Positions 54,659 to 63,591 of a stretch of 64,000 nucleotides of DNA are shown in pieces. The position numbers were made by a program, and so were the translations under genes. Position 1 is the first letter of the stretch. Each line of letters begins with the position of its first letter. The notes under the pieces were generated by a model, which saw only the letters and a list, made by a program, of their open reading frames with translations, ran no database searches and was not told the origin of the DNA. The stretch is from assembly GCA_963782445.1 (NCBI GenBank), contig CAWAJM010000001.1, positions 3,782,001 to 3,846,000 of the forward strand, written 5' to 3'. The stretch is from ZC4RG20 sp963782445. GTDB lineage: Bacteria; Pseudomonadota; Gammaproteobacteria; Steroidobacterales; Rariloculaceae.

Positions 54659-56683
54659 ATGCCAAGCCGCAGACTCGAAATGGCCGCACCGGCCGCGCCC
54701 GCCTCGCAACGCTCGGAATGGGACGAGGCGATCGCCCGCTCGATCGACTGGCTCGACGCCAAACAGGACCCGCAAGGCTTCTGGGTCGGCATGCTCGAGT
54801 CGAGCTACTCGATGGAGGCCGAGTGGCTGCTGGCAATGCATCTGCTCGGCTACGAGCACCCGCGCAAGGAGCAGCTCGTCGCGACGCTGCTCGCAGCGCA
54901 GCGCGACGACGGTGCGTGGGAAAGCTACTACGACGCGCCGCAAGGCGACATCAACAGCACGGTCGAGTGCTACGCTGCGCTGCGCTGCGTCGGCATGCCG
55001 GCCGAATCCGAGCGCCTGACGCGGGCGCGCGAATGGATCTTCGCGCACGGCGGCCTCAGCAAGATCCGCGTGTTCACGCGCTACTGGCTGGCGCTGCTCG
55101 GCGAGTGGCCCTGGAACCGGACGCCGAATCTGCCGCCCGAAGTCATCGCGAACCCCTCGTGGTTCCCGTTCAACATTTATAACTTTGCCAGCTGGGCGCG
55201 AGCGACGCTGATTCCGCTCGCCGTGCTCTCGGCGCGCCATACGACGCGCCCGCTGCCTCCCGAGCGGCGGCTCGACGAGCTGTTCCCGGGCGGCCGCAAG
55301 CGCATGGACTACCGCCTGCCGCACGACGTGCCGGTGTTCTCGCTGAAGCGGCTGTTCCTCGCGACGGACCGCCTTCTGCACCTGTATCAGCGCATCGGGC
55401 TGACGCCGGGCCGCACGGCTGCGATCAAGGCCTGCCTCGAATGGGTCGTCCGCCATCAGGACGCCGACGGCGCGTGGGGCGGCATTCAGCCCCCCTGGGT
55501 TTACAGCCTGCTCGCGCTGCAAGCGGAGGGCTATCCGCTCACGCATCCCGTCATGGCCAAGGGCCTCGAGGCACTCGACGCGCATTGGTCCTATGAGCGG
55601 GACGGCACGCTGCACATTCAGGCCAGCGAGTCGCCGATCTGGGACACGGAGCTCACGCTCATGGCCATGCAGGACTGCGACCGCGAGTTCGGCGACGGCA
55701 TGCAGCGCGCCGTCGACTGGCTGCTGCAGCAAGAGATCCGCTATCGCGGCGACTGGTCTCACAAAGTGCCGCACGCCGAGCCCAGCGGCTGGGCCTTCGA
55801 GCGCGCGAACCTGCACTACCCGGACGTCGACGACACGGCCGTCGCGCTCATCGTGCTTGCCCGCCTGCCCGAGGCGGACCGGGAGACGCCGCGCGTACGC
55901 GGCGCCATCGAGCGCGCGGTCGCCTGGACGCTGGCCATGCAGTCGAGCAACGGGGGCTGGGCCGCGTTCGACAAGGACAACGACAAGCTCATCATCACGA
56001 AGATTCCGTTCTGCGATTTCGGCGAGGCCCTGGACCCGCCCTCCGCGGACGTGACGGCCCACGTCGCCGAGGCGCTGGCCCATCTCGGCTACGACCGCCA
56101 ACTGCCCGCGCTCGAGCGCGCCTATCGGTTCCTGCGCGCGGAGCAGGAAACGGACGGCAGCTGGTTCGGCCGCTGGGGCGTGAACCATATCTACGGCACG
56201 GCCGCGGTGCTGCCCGCGCTGGCGGCACTCGGCGAAGACATGGCGCAAGACTACGTACGCCGGGCGGCCGCATGGATCGTCGCGCATCAGAACGCGGACG
56301 GGGGCTGGGGCGAGACCTGCGCGTCCTACATGGACGACACGCTGCGAGGGCGGGGCGTGAGCACGGCCTCCCAAACGGCCTGGGCGCTCATGGCGCTGCT
56401 CGCCGTCGGCGGCCATGAATACGACGCCGCGATTCGTGCGGGCCTGAACTTCCTCGTCACGACGCAGCGCGAAGACGGCACCTGGAACGAGCCGTATTAC
56501 ACGGGCGCGGGCTTCCCGGGCTACGGCTTCGGCGGCCGCCTGGACTTCCGCGACGCGGCGACGCGGCAGCGCATCGCCCAGGGGACCGAGCTGCAGCGGG
56601 CGTTCATGATCAACTACAACCTGTATCGACACTACTTCCCGCTCATGGCGCTCGGGCGCGCGCGGCGGCATTTCGTCGGCTAG
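54659..56683 (+). CDS. shc: Squalene-hopene cyclase
   Basis: This monotopic membrane enzyme cyclises squalene to hopene and hopanol, the membrane-ordering hopanoids. The 674-residue protein has the protonating motif DVDD (389-392) in NLHYPDVDDTAVALIVL and repeated QW motifs (QDPQGFWVG, QRDDGAWES, QDADGAWGG, QSSNGGWAAFD, QETDGSWFGRWGVNHIYGT, QNADGGWGETC, QREDGTWNE). The length matches the family. It is monocistronic here. No hpnC, hpnD or hpnE genes for squalene synthesis lie in the window. It indicates a hopanoid-producing bacterium. Confidence 0.97.
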   Translation: MPSRRLEMAAPAAPASQRSEWDEAIARSIDWLDAKQDPQGFWVGMLESSYSMEAEWLLAMHLLGYEHPRKEQLVATLLAAQRDDGAWESYYDAPQGDINSTVECYAALRCVGMPAESERLTRAREWIFAHGGLSKIRVFTRYWLALLGEWPWNRTPNLPPEVIANPSWFPFNIYNFASWARATLIPLAVLSARHTTRPLPPERRLDELFPGGRKRMDYRLPHDVPVFSLKRLFLATDRLLHLYQRIGLTPGRTAAIKACLEWVVRHQDADGAWGGIQPPWVYSLLALQAEGYPLTHPVMAKGLEALDAHWSYERDGTLHIQASESPIWDTELTLMAMQDCDREFGDGMQRAVDWLLQQEIRYRGDWSHKVPHAEPSGWAFERANLHYPDVDDTAVALIVLARLPEADRETPRVRGAIERAVAWTLAMQSSNGGWAAFDKDNDKLIITKIPFCDFGEALDPPSADVTAHVAEALAHLGYDRQLPALERAYRFLRAEQETDGSWFGRWGVNHIYGTAAVLPALAALGEDMAQDYVRRAAAWIVAHQNADGGWGETCASYMDDTLRGRGVSTASQTAWALMALLAVGGHEYDAAIRAGLNFLVTTQREDGTWNEPYYTGAGFPGYGFGGRLDFRDAATRQRIAQGTELQRAFMINYNLYRHYFPLMALGRARRHFVG

Positions 56684-56774
56684 TTTTCTGCCTTGGCGGG
56701 CGCCGATGCGTGCGGTCTCGAGCTCGCTGCCGCCGCCAACGCTTCCGCGACGGTGAGCCGGGGAGGACGACGAC

Positions 56775-57419
56775 ATGTGCGGCAGATACCTGACCCCCGA
56801 CGAAGCAGCCTTCGAACGCCACTGGGGCCTCGCGGCGCCCGCCGGCTTTACGCGTTCGTACAACGTCGCGCCGAGCATGGCCGCGCCCGTCATCGCGCGG
56901 CACCGGGACGCGGGGGCGGCGGCGGAGCTCATGACGTGGGGCTTCCGCCCGGATTGGGCGCCGCGCGCGTGGATCAATGCGCGCGCCGAAACCGTTTTCA
57001 CGTCGAGGGCCTTCGCGTCCGCCGCGCGCCGGCATCGCTGCCTCGTGCCTGCGCTCGGCTGGTACGAGTGGCAGGGTAAGAAGGCGCCCAAGCAGCCGTT
57101 CGTTCAGTATCGCCCGGGATTCGAGCCGCTGGCCTTCGCCGGGATCTGGACCGTCGCTCGGAAGCCGGAAGGCGGCGCCCCCAGCTTCGCGATCCTCACG
57201 CGGCCGGCCAGCGCCGCGCTCGCGCCGATCCACGACCGCATGCCCGTCGTGCTGGCACCGGACCACTACGCGGCCTGGATCGATCCTGAGCTCCCCGAAG
57301 ACGCCGCGCAGCGCCTGCTGGCCGCCGCCGCGCCCGAGATCGCGGCCTATCCGATCTCGACCTATGTCAACAAGCCCGCGCACGACGACGAACGCTGCAT
57401 CGAGCCCTTGACGCAGTAG
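56775..57419 (+). CDS. SRAP family DNA-crosslink protein (YedK/HMCES-like)
   Basis: SRAP proteins cross-link covalently to abasic sites in single-stranded DNA through Cys2. The 214-residue protein begins MCGRYLTPDE, so Cys2 is exposed after removal of Met1. The other active-site parts are present: SYNVAPSMAAPVI, WGFRPDW, the Asn-Ala-Arg-Ala-Glu segment WINARAETVFTSRAF, RCLVPALGWYEWQGKKAPKQ, and the histidine in AALAPIHDRMPVVL. The start ATG 56775 is required by the Cys2 chemistry, and GGAGGA lies upstream. A role in protecting abasic sites is expected. No LexA box was recognised. Confidence 0.94.
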   Translation: MCGRYLTPDEAAFERHWGLAAPAGFTRSYNVAPSMAAPVIARHRDAGAAAELMTWGFRPDWAPRAWINARAETVFTSRAFASAARRHRCLVPALGWYEWQGKKAPKQPFVQYRPGFEPLAFAGIWTVARKPEGGAPSFAILTRPASAALAPIHDRMPVVLAPDHYAAWIDPELPEDAAQRLLAAAAPEIAAYPISTYVNKPAHDDERCIEPLTQ

Positions 57420-57558
57420 GCCTGAGCGCGGCCGCGGGGGGCGCCCTCGGCTGCGGCTCCGGCGGCGCCGCGGCTTTGCCCCCTGCATGACATCCATTAG
57501 CATCTGCCGACGAGCCTGCAGCCGCCGGCTCGAAACGGAAGGGGCATCCGGAGGATCC

Positions 57559-59412
57559 ATGCGCGCCGTCATCGTTCGTTCCCTCGCGCCCGCGCTGCTC
57601 GCGGCAATCCGCCTGGCCGCCGCGCAGACAACCGCCGCATCGCCCGACGGCCAGGCGGTCTTCCAGGCCCATTGCGCGGCCTGCCACGTTCATCCGACCG
57701 ACGAGAAGGTCCCGCCGCTCGACGTGCTCGCGACCTACTCGCCGAACGCGGTGGTCGCAGCGCTGACCGAAGGGTTCATGAAGATCCAGGGCCAGGCGCT
57801 GACGCCGGCCGAGCGCAGCGCCGTGGCCGAGTACCTCACGGGCCGCGCCGTGAGCGCCGCGGCGCCTGTCCAGTTCTCGAAGGGGCTCTGCGGCCGCGCG
57901 CCCGCGCCGCCGACCCTGCGGCCCGGCCAGTTCTGGAACGGCTGGGGACCGGACGTGACGAACGCGCGCTTTCAGCGCGACACGGGCGGCCTCGCGGCGG
58001 CCGACGTGCCGCAGCTCGAGCTCAAATGGGCCTTCGGCGTGCCGGACGCGACGCAGTCGCGTGCCCAGCCTGCCGTGGTCGGGGGGCGCCTGTTCATGGG
58101 TAGCCCATCGGGCGCCGTCTACGCGCTCGACGCAAAGACCGGCTGCGCGTTCTGGACGTTCAAGGCACGGGCGGGCGTGCGTACGGCGATCTCCGTCGGG
58201 CCCGTGAGCGTGAACGGCAAGCCCGGCTACGCGATCTATTTCGCGGACGCCGAGGCCCGGGCCTACGCGGTCGATGCCGAGACCGGCCGGCTCATCTGGA
58301 TGCACAAGGTCGACGACCATCCGGCCGCGCGCGCGACGGGCGCGCCCGTCCTCTACGAAGGGCGGCTCTACGTGCCGCTCTCGGGCGTCTCCGAGGAAAG
58401 CACGGCCTCGATGCCGGACTACGAATGCTGCACGTTCCGGGGCAGCATCACGGCGCTCGACGCGAACACGGGCACGGTGGTGTGGAAGACCTATACCGTC
58501 GCCAAGCCCGAGCCGCGCGGCAAGAGCGCGTCCGGCAAGCAGCTCTACGGGCCGGCCGGCGTGCCCATCTGGAGCTCGCCGACCGTCGATGCGAAGCGCG
58601 GCCTGCTCTATGCGGCCACGGGCAACGCCTATGCCGATCCGCCCCAGAAGACGAGCGACGCCGTGATCGCGTTCTCGCTGAGGACGGGCGCCATCGCCTG
58701 GGTGCGGCAATTGTCGGCCGGCGACACCTGGATCATGGGCTGCGACCCGCAGTCGAGCGGCGGCAACCCGAACGCGGGCGAGAATCCGAACTGCCCGTCG
58801 TCCGTCGGGCCCGACTTCGACTTCTCGGCCTCGCCTGCGCTCGTGACGCTGCCCGACGGTCGCGACCTGCTCGTCGAGACGCAGAAGTCCGGCCTCGGCT
58901 ATGCGCTCGATCCGGACCGCAACGGCGCCGTGGTTTGGCGCTACCGCTGGGGCCGCGGCGCGCCGATCGGCGGCGTCTGGGGCGCGGCCTCGGACGGCCG
59001 GCGCGCCTACTTCGGTGTCGCGGACAATCTGACGCCCGCCCCCGGCGGCCTGCACGCCGTGGACCTCGCGACGGGCAAGCGCGTCTGGTACCAGCCGCCG
59101 CAGCCGCTGCTCTGCAAGCGGGGCCCCGGCTGCAGCGCCGCACAATCCGCCGCCCTGACGGTCATCCCGGGCGTCGTCTTCTCCGGCTCGGCCGACGGCG
59201 GCCTGCGCGCCTACGACGCCGGGACGGGCAAGATCGTCTGGACCTACGATACGAACCGAAGCTTCGATACGGTCAACGGCGTCGAGGCCAAGGGCGCCTC
59301 GATGGACGGCCCGGGACCCGTAGTCGCGGGCGGCATGCTCTACGTGACCGCGGGCAACGGCGGCTACGTCGGCCGGCCCGGCAATGTGCTGCTGGCGTTC
59401 GGAGTGAAATAG
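57559..59412 (+). CDS. PQQ-type quinoprotein dehydrogenase with N-terminal cytochrome c domain
   Basis: The 617-residue periplasmic protein starts at ATG 57559 behind GGAGG. A signal peptide (VIVRSLAPALLAAIRLAAAQ) precedes a c-type heme domain (residues ~30-100) with the motif CAACH and a later Met. From ~125 a beta-propeller of PQQ type follows, with repeated blade ends such as GAVYALDAKTGCAFWTFKAR, ARAYAVDAETGRLIWMHKVD and GLRAYDAGTGKIVWTYDTN. The vicinal Cys-Cys in PDYECCTF resembles the PQQ-site disulfide ring. The order cytochrome-then-propeller resembles polyvinyl-alcohol dehydrogenase. The substrate is unknown. No pqq genes are visible here. Confidence 0.88.
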   Translation: MRAVIVRSLAPALLAAIRLAAAQTTAASPDGQAVFQAHCAACHVHPTDEKVPPLDVLATYSPNAVVAALTEGFMKIQGQALTPAERSAVAEYLTGRAVSAAAPVQFSKGLCGRAPAPPTLRPGQFWNGWGPDVTNARFQRDTGGLAAADVPQLELKWAFGVPDATQSRAQPAVVGGRLFMGSPSGAVYALDAKTGCAFWTFKARAGVRTAISVGPVSVNGKPGYAIYFADAEARAYAVDAETGRLIWMHKVDDHPAARATGAPVLYEGRLYVPLSGVSEESTASMPDYECCTFRGSITALDANTGTVVWKTYTVAKPEPRGKSASGKQLYGPAGVPIWSSPTVDAKRGLLYAATGNAYADPPQKTSDAVIAFSLRTGAIAWVRQLSAGDTWIMGCDPQSSGGNPNAGENPNCPSSVGPDFDFSASPALVTLPDGRDLLVETQKSGLGYALDPDRNGAVVWRYRWGRGAPIGGVWGAASDGRRAYFGVADNLTPAPGGLHAVDLATGKRVWYQPPQPLLCKRGPGCSAAQSAALTVIPGVVFSGSADGGLRAYDAGTGKIVWTYDTNRSFDTVNGVEAKGASMDGPGPVVAGGMLYVTAGNGGYVGRPGNVLLAFGVK

Positions 59413-59426
59413 CGGAAAAAAAGGGG

Positions 59427-59450
59427 GAAAAAAGGGGTCAGAGCCCTTTT
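59427..59450. repeat. Single GGGGTCAGAGCCC element
   Basis: One forward copy (A6, GGGGTCAGAGCCC, T4) follows the quinoprotein stop after a purine-rich AAAAAAAGGGGG tract. It lies in the 45-base gap between convergent genes, as expected of a terminator. Confidence 0.65.
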
Positions 59451-59457
59451 ATCGGCC

Positions 59458-60639
59458 TTAGAACGCCTTCCCGAATGCCCGGGCGAGATCGGCGATGAGG
59501 TCGTCCGCGTGCTCGATCCCGACGGCGAGCCGCACCGTCGAGTCCTTGATCCCCGCCCGCTCGAGCTCCTCCGTGCTGAGGTCGCCGCCGAGGTAAAGCT
59601 TTACGGGCGCGACGAGCGAGTCGGTCGAGCCCAAGCTGGCCGTCGTCTCGAACAGCTCGAGCGCATCGATGAAGGCCCAGGTCTTGGCGCGATCCGCCTT
59701 GAGGTCGAAGCTCAGCACGCCGCCGAAGTCCTGCATCTGCCGCCGCGCGAGCGCGTGGCCCGGATCGTCGGGCAGGCCGGGGTAGTAGACGCGCTCGACC
59801 TCGGGACGTCCCGCCAGATACTGCGCGAGCGCGAGCGCGTTCTCCGAGTGACAGCGATAACGGAGATAATAGGTCCGCAGGCCGCGCAGCATGAGATAAG
59901 CGGCGCCGGGATCCATGGTCGCGCCGAGGTTCACGGCCTGCGGCCGCAGCGCCTTGATGAGCCGGTGTGAGCCGATCACGATGCCGCCCATCGCATCCCC
60001 ATGGCCGTTGCCGTATTTCGTCAGGCTGTGCACAAAGTAATCGATCTCGAAGCGGCCGTGGTTGTGCAGCCCCGCGAACGTATTGTCGAGCACCGTCACG
60101 ACGCCGTGCCGCTTCGCGAGCTCGGCGATGGCCGCAAGATCCGGCACGTGCAGCATCGGGTTCGTCGGCGCCTCGAACATGACGAGCTTCGTCTCGGGCA
60201 GCGCGAACGCGCGCTCGATGCTCTCGAGGTCGTGGATGCTCAGCATCGTGTGCTCGATGCGGAAGCGCGGCAGCAGCTTGCGGACGGCGATGCGCGTCGG
60301 CCGGTAGGACTCGACGAAGATCACGATCCGGTCCCCGGACTCGACGTTGCCGAGCAGGCTCAGCCAGATCGCGGCCATGCCCGAGCCGACGGCGATCCCG
60401 TCGTCGCGATCCTGCAGCTCCGCACAGAGCAGCTCGAGCTGGCGCGTCGTCGGGTTCGAATCGCGCGTGTAGTCGAAGCCTTGCTCGCGGGCCTCGCGCG
60501 TCATGGAATCGGCGATCGTCGGATACGTGAACTTGACGGTCCGGTAGATCGGCGCAATCACGGCGCGGTTGCCGTCGGGCAGCTCGATCTCCGGCTGATG
60601 CGTGACACGCGTTTGTTTTTTCATGTCGATGTCTCTCAT
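59458..60639 (-). CDS. Cys/Met-metabolism PLP-dependent enzyme (transsulfuration family), second copy
   Basis: The 393-residue protein belongs to the fold-type I cystathionine gamma-synthase/lyase family. It has FDYTRDSNPTTRQLELLCAE, IAVGSGMAAIWLSLLGNVES, FEAPTNPMLHVPDLAAIAEL, the cofactor Asp in VTVLDNTFAGLHNHGRFEID and the PLP lysine in FVHSLTKYGNGHGDAMGG. Its substrate loops differ from the paralogue at 61459. The ATG at 60639 overlaps the MOSC gene stop by four bases; a second ATG at 60624 is possible. Activity could be gamma-synthase, gamma-lyase or a related C-S lyase, and the sequence alone does not decide. Confidence 0.88.
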   Translation of the reverse strand: MRDIDMKKQTRVTHQPEIELPDGNRAVIAPIYRTVKFTYPTIADSMTREAREQGFDYTRDSNPTTRQLELLCAELQDRDDGIAVGSGMAAIWLSLLGNVESGDRIVIFVESYRPTRIAVRKLLPRFRIEHTMLSIHDLESIERAFALPETKLVMFEAPTNPMLHVPDLAAIAELAKRHGVVTVLDNTFAGLHNHGRFEIDYFVHSLTKYGNGHGDAMGGIVIGSHRLIKALRPQAVNLGATMDPGAAYLMLRGLRTYYLRYRCHSENALALAQYLAGRPEVERVYYPGLPDDPGHALARRQMQDFGGVLSFDLKADRAKTWAFIDALELFETTASLGSTDSLVAPVKLYLGGDLSTEELERAGIKDSTVRLAVGIEHADDLIADLARAFGKAF

Positions 60640-61436
60640 TGGGTCTCGACGAGATCGCCGACGCCGATGCGCCCGAGCCGCCGCGGAATCAGATTCTGGC
60701 CGAACAGCACGCCGCCCGGGCCGCGCCGGAAGCTGCGCAGCGTCTTGAGCGGCTCGCCGTTCGGGTCGACCCTTCCTGAGTCCGGATCGACGGTCGTCAG
60801 CACACAACGCGTGCAGGGCCAGGCGACCTCGAGCTCGACTTCCCCGGCGACGAGCCGCCGCCAACCGTCTTCGGCGAACGGCGTCTCTGCGGTCACGACG
60901 AGGTTCGGCCGGAAGCGGCGCATCGAGACGGGGGTCGGCAGGCGCTCGTTGAGCGCCTCGAGCGAGGCGGTGGAGATCAGCAGCAGCGGCGCGCCGTCGG
61001 CAAAGGCGACCTCGTCGTCGAAATGTGCGGCCTGATTCGGGACGGCGCGGTGCTGGTGGGCGGCCAGATACACGAGCCGGCACGGCAACCCGAGGACCGC
61101 GCTGAACCAGGCGGCCGCCGCTCCCTCGACCTCGGTCGCCTCGACGCGGCCGCGCCAGATCGTGACCTCGACGCTCGGACCCTCGGGCCACTTCCATGGC
61201 AGGCGCAGCAGCGGGGCGTCCGGCGCCTCGACCGTGAAGCCTTCGGTGTCGGCTTCGGCGATGCGGATCAGCGCCATGCGCGGATGCCGCCGCTGAGTCA
61301 GGAAGCCGCCCTCGGCGTCGACGACCATGTAGCGGCGGTCGTGTGCGAGCCCGCGCGCTTCCACGAGCTCGCTGAGGCACTCGACCCGCCCGCAGGACTT
61401 GATTGGATAAACGTTGATCTCGACGACGCGCGGCAT
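60636..61436 (-). CDS. MOSC domain protein (YcbX-like)
   Basis: The 266-residue protein has the N-terminal MOSC beta-barrel (VVEINVYPIKSCGRVECLSE, LAHDRRYMVVDAEGGFLTQR, HPRMALI) and a C-terminal MOSC core (MRRFRPNLVVTAETPFAEDG, then WPCTRCVLTTVDPDSG, in which the conserved cysteine lies in PCTRC). Relatives such as E. coli YcbX and eukaryotic mARC bind molybdenum cofactor and reduce N-hydroxylated compounds. There is no ferredoxin domain at the C-terminus, unlike YcbX. The gene lies between two transsulfuration-type genes and is coupled by ATGA to the downstream one. Confidence 0.9.
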   Translation of the reverse strand: MPRVVEINVYPIKSCGRVECLSELVEARGLAHDRRYMVVDAEGGFLTQRRHPRMALIRIAEADTEGFTVEAPDAPLLRLPWKWPEGPSVEVTIWRGRVEATEVEGAAAAWFSAVLGLPCRLVYLAAHQHRAVPNQAAHFDDEVAFADGAPLLLISTASLEALNERLPTPVSMRRFRPNLVVTAETPFAEDGWRRLVAGEVELEVAWPCTRCVLTTVDPDSGRVDPNGEPLKTLRSFRRGPGGVLFGQNLIPRRLGRIGVGDLVETQ

Positions 61437-61458
61437 GGGCGCAAGGCTCGGGCGCCGC

Positions 61459-62610
61459 TCAGAGGCGATCGAGCGCCTGACCGAGATCCGCGACGAGATC
61501 GTCCGGATCCTCGATGCCGACGGAGAGCCTGACGAGGCCGTCCGTGATGCCGACGCGGCGGCGCTCGGCCTCCTCGACGTCGGCATGCGTCATCGTCGCG
61601 GGATGCGTGATCAGCGTCTCGACGGAGCCCAGGTTTTCGGCAAGCGTGCAGAGCTTCACCGAGTCCATGAGCTTCTTGCCGGCCGCGACGCCACCCTGGA
61701 CCTCGAACCAGAGCATCGCGCCGAAGCCCGTGGCCTGGCGTTTCGCGAGCGCGTGCTGCGGGAAGGACTCGAGGCCCGGATAGCGGACCTGGACGACTTT
61801 CGCGTGCGACTCGAGGAACTCGGCGACGGCTTGCGCATTGGCCGCCTGCCGGTCGAGGCGCAGGGAGAGCGTCTTCGTCCCCTGCAGCGTGAGCCATGCG
61901 ACCCACGGAGACATGATGACGCCCGCCGCGTTTTGCACGAAGCGCACGCGCTCGTCGAGAGCCTTCGAGTCCACGACGACGGCACCGCCGACGGTTGCAT
62001 TGTGACCGTCGAAATATTTCGTGGTGCTATGAATCGAGATGTTGGCGCCGAGCTCGAGCGGGCGCTGGTAGTAGGGCGTCAGGAAAGTATTGTCGACGGC
62101 ATGCGGTATACCGCGCGCGCGCGTGATCTCCGAGACCGCTGCGATGTCCGTGAGCTTCAGCGTCGGATTGGCCGGCGTCTCGGTCAGAACGAGCTTCGTG
62201 TTGTCCTTGACGGCGGCACGGACGGCATCCGGATCCGATGTATCGGCGAATGTGAACTCGACGCCGTAGCGCCGATACACCTTCGTGCAGAGCCGGTAGG
62301 TGCCGCCGTAAGCAACGTCGGAGACAACCGCATGATCCCCGGCGCTCAGGAAGGCCTGCAGCACGGCCTGAATCGCGGCCATGCCCGTCGCGTAGCAGGT
62401 GCAGTCCGCGCCCTCTTCGAGAATCGCGATTTTTTTCTCGAGGGCCCGGACCGTGGGGTTGCCGGAGCGCGAGTACGAAAAGCCCTTCGCGAGGTAATCG
62501 TCGACCGAGTCCTGCACGAAGGTCGTGGTCTGGAAGACAGGAGTCAGAATCGAGCCGGTCTGCGGGTCCGGAGTGACGCCCGCGTGGACCTGCCTGGTCG
62601 TGAAGCCCAT
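61459..62610 (-). CDS. Cystathionine gamma-synthase/lyase family PLP enzyme
   Basis: The 383-residue protein starts at ATG 62610 (MGFTTRQVHAGVTPDPQTGS). It has the family blocks FSYSRSGNPTVRALEKKIAI, CYATGMAAIQAVLQAFLSAG, LTETPANPTLKLTDIAAVSE, VDNTFLTPYYQRPLELGANI and the PLP lysine in SIHSTTKYFDGHNATVGGAV. It ends LVRLSVGIEDPDDLVADLGQ. It is close to bacterial cystathionine gamma-synthases and gamma-lyases, which differ by few residues. First gene of the three-gene run with the MOSC protein and the second PLP enzyme (22-base gap). Methionine synthesis or cysteine salvage are both possible. Confidence 0.92.
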   Translation of the reverse strand: MGFTTRQVHAGVTPDPQTGSILTPVFQTTTFVQDSVDDYLAKGFSYSRSGNPTVRALEKKIAILEEGADCTCYATGMAAIQAVLQAFLSAGDHAVVSDVAYGGTYRLCTKVYRRYGVEFTFADTSDPDAVRAAVKDNTKLVLTETPANPTLKLTDIAAVSEITRARGIPHAVDNTFLTPYYQRPLELGANISIHSTTKYFDGHNATVGGAVVVDSKALDERVRFVQNAAGVIMSPWVAWLTLQGTKTLSLRLDRQAANAQAVAEFLESHAKVVQVRYPGLESFPQHALAKRQATGFGAMLWFEVQGGVAAGKKLMDSVKLCTLAENLGSVETLITHPATMTHADVEEAERRRVGITDGLVRLSVGIEDPDDLVADLGQALDRL

Positions 62611-62648
62611 GTTTCGCCCCAAGGAACGGTTGAGCCGGCGATGATACC

Positions 62649-62736
62649 CGAAAAAGGGGTCAGAGCCCTTTTTCGCACGCGGGCCCAGGGCACGGAAACG
62701 GCGCCCGCGAAAAAAGGGCTCTGACCCCATTTTCGG
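62649..62736. repeat. Inverted pair of GGGGTCAGAGCCC elements
   Basis: The forward copy (about 62650-62675) and reverse copy (about 62707-62735) flank CACGCGGGCCCAGGGCACGG and related bases. The reverse copy is slightly altered (CCCCATTTTCGGGG). The pair lies between glutaminyl cyclase, whose stop is ten bases further, and the start of the transsulfuration gene. Here it separates two genes on the same strand and could end the upstream transcript. Confidence 0.65.
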
Positions 62737-62744
62737 GGCTTTTT

Positions 62745-63545
62745 CTAGCGCGGCACGAGCTCGACCTCGTAGAGCTTCGGCCAGTCCTTGCCCGTCAGAT
62801 AGATCTTCTTCGTCGCCCGGTCGTAGGCGATGCCGTTCAGCACGTCCTCGGGGCCCCGCTCCTGCGGCGGATAGATCGAACCGGCATGGATCCACCCGAG
62901 CACGGCGCCCGTCGCGGGCGAGATGCGGGCAATGCGGTCGTCGTGCCACACGTTCGACCAGATCTCGCCGTCGATGTACTCCAGCTCGTTGAGCTCGGTC
63001 ACGGGCCGGCCCCGGTCCTGCACCTCGATCGTGCGGACCACGTCGAACGTCTTCGGATCGAGGAAGCGCAGCGTCGCCGTGCCGTCGCTCAAGATCAGCT
63101 GCTTGCCGTTCTCCGTGAGCCCCCAGCCCTCGCCTTCGTAGCGGAAGTCGCCGAGCCGCTGGAACGAGTGCAGGTCATAGACGAAGCCGACGTGATTCTG
63201 CCAGGTCAGCTCGTAGAGCTTGTCGCCGAGGATCGCGATACCCTCGCCGAAGAACAGCGCGCTGATGGGCTGGGACTGCTCGACGCGGCCCGTCTCAAGA
63301 TCCACCTTGCGGATCGACGAGTGGCCGTTGAGCCCGGTGCCTTCGTAGAGCTGGCCGTCGTGGATCGCCAGCCCCTGGGTGAATGCTTTGGGATCGTGCG
63401 GGTACGCGGCGACGACGCGGACCCCCCACTGCTTCGGTTCGGGCCCGTCGGCGGCCGTGCCGGACTGGGCGGCGGCCGCGAAGGCGGCCAGCAGCGCGGC
63501 GAGCACAGCGGACAGGAAAACGGGGCGGAGCGTGGCGAATTTCAT
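62745..63545 (-). CDS. Glutaminyl-peptide cyclotransferase, secreted
   Basis: This enzyme converts N-terminal glutamine of exported peptides to pyroglutamate. The 266-residue protein has a signal peptide (LRPVFLSAVLAALLAAFAAA). It then shows the five-bladed propeller of the plant/bacterial type: VVAAYPHDPKAFTQGLAIHD, GQLYEGTGLNGHSSIRKVDL, ALFFGEGIAILGDKLYELTW, GEGWGLTENGKQLILSDGTA, VTELNELEYIDGEIWSNVWH and DVLNGIAYDRATKKIYLTGK. The length is usual. It is periplasmic, with ATG 63545. The upstream gene is 46 bases away on the same strand. Confidence 0.93.
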   Translation of the reverse strand: MKFATLRPVFLSAVLAALLAAFAAAAQSGTAADGPEPKQWGVRVVAAYPHDPKAFTQGLAIHDGQLYEGTGLNGHSSIRKVDLETGRVEQSQPISALFFGEGIAILGDKLYELTWQNHVGFVYDLHSFQRLGDFRYEGEGWGLTENGKQLILSDGTATLRFLDPKTFDVVRTIEVQDRGRPVTELNELEYIDGEIWSNVWHDDRIARISPATGAVLGWIHAGSIYPPQERGPEDVLNGIAYDRATKKIYLTGKDWPKLYEVELVPR

Positions 63546-63591
63546 GCGGCATCTCGACTCGCGGCCGCCCGGCGAGCGGCCTTCGGAGCCG

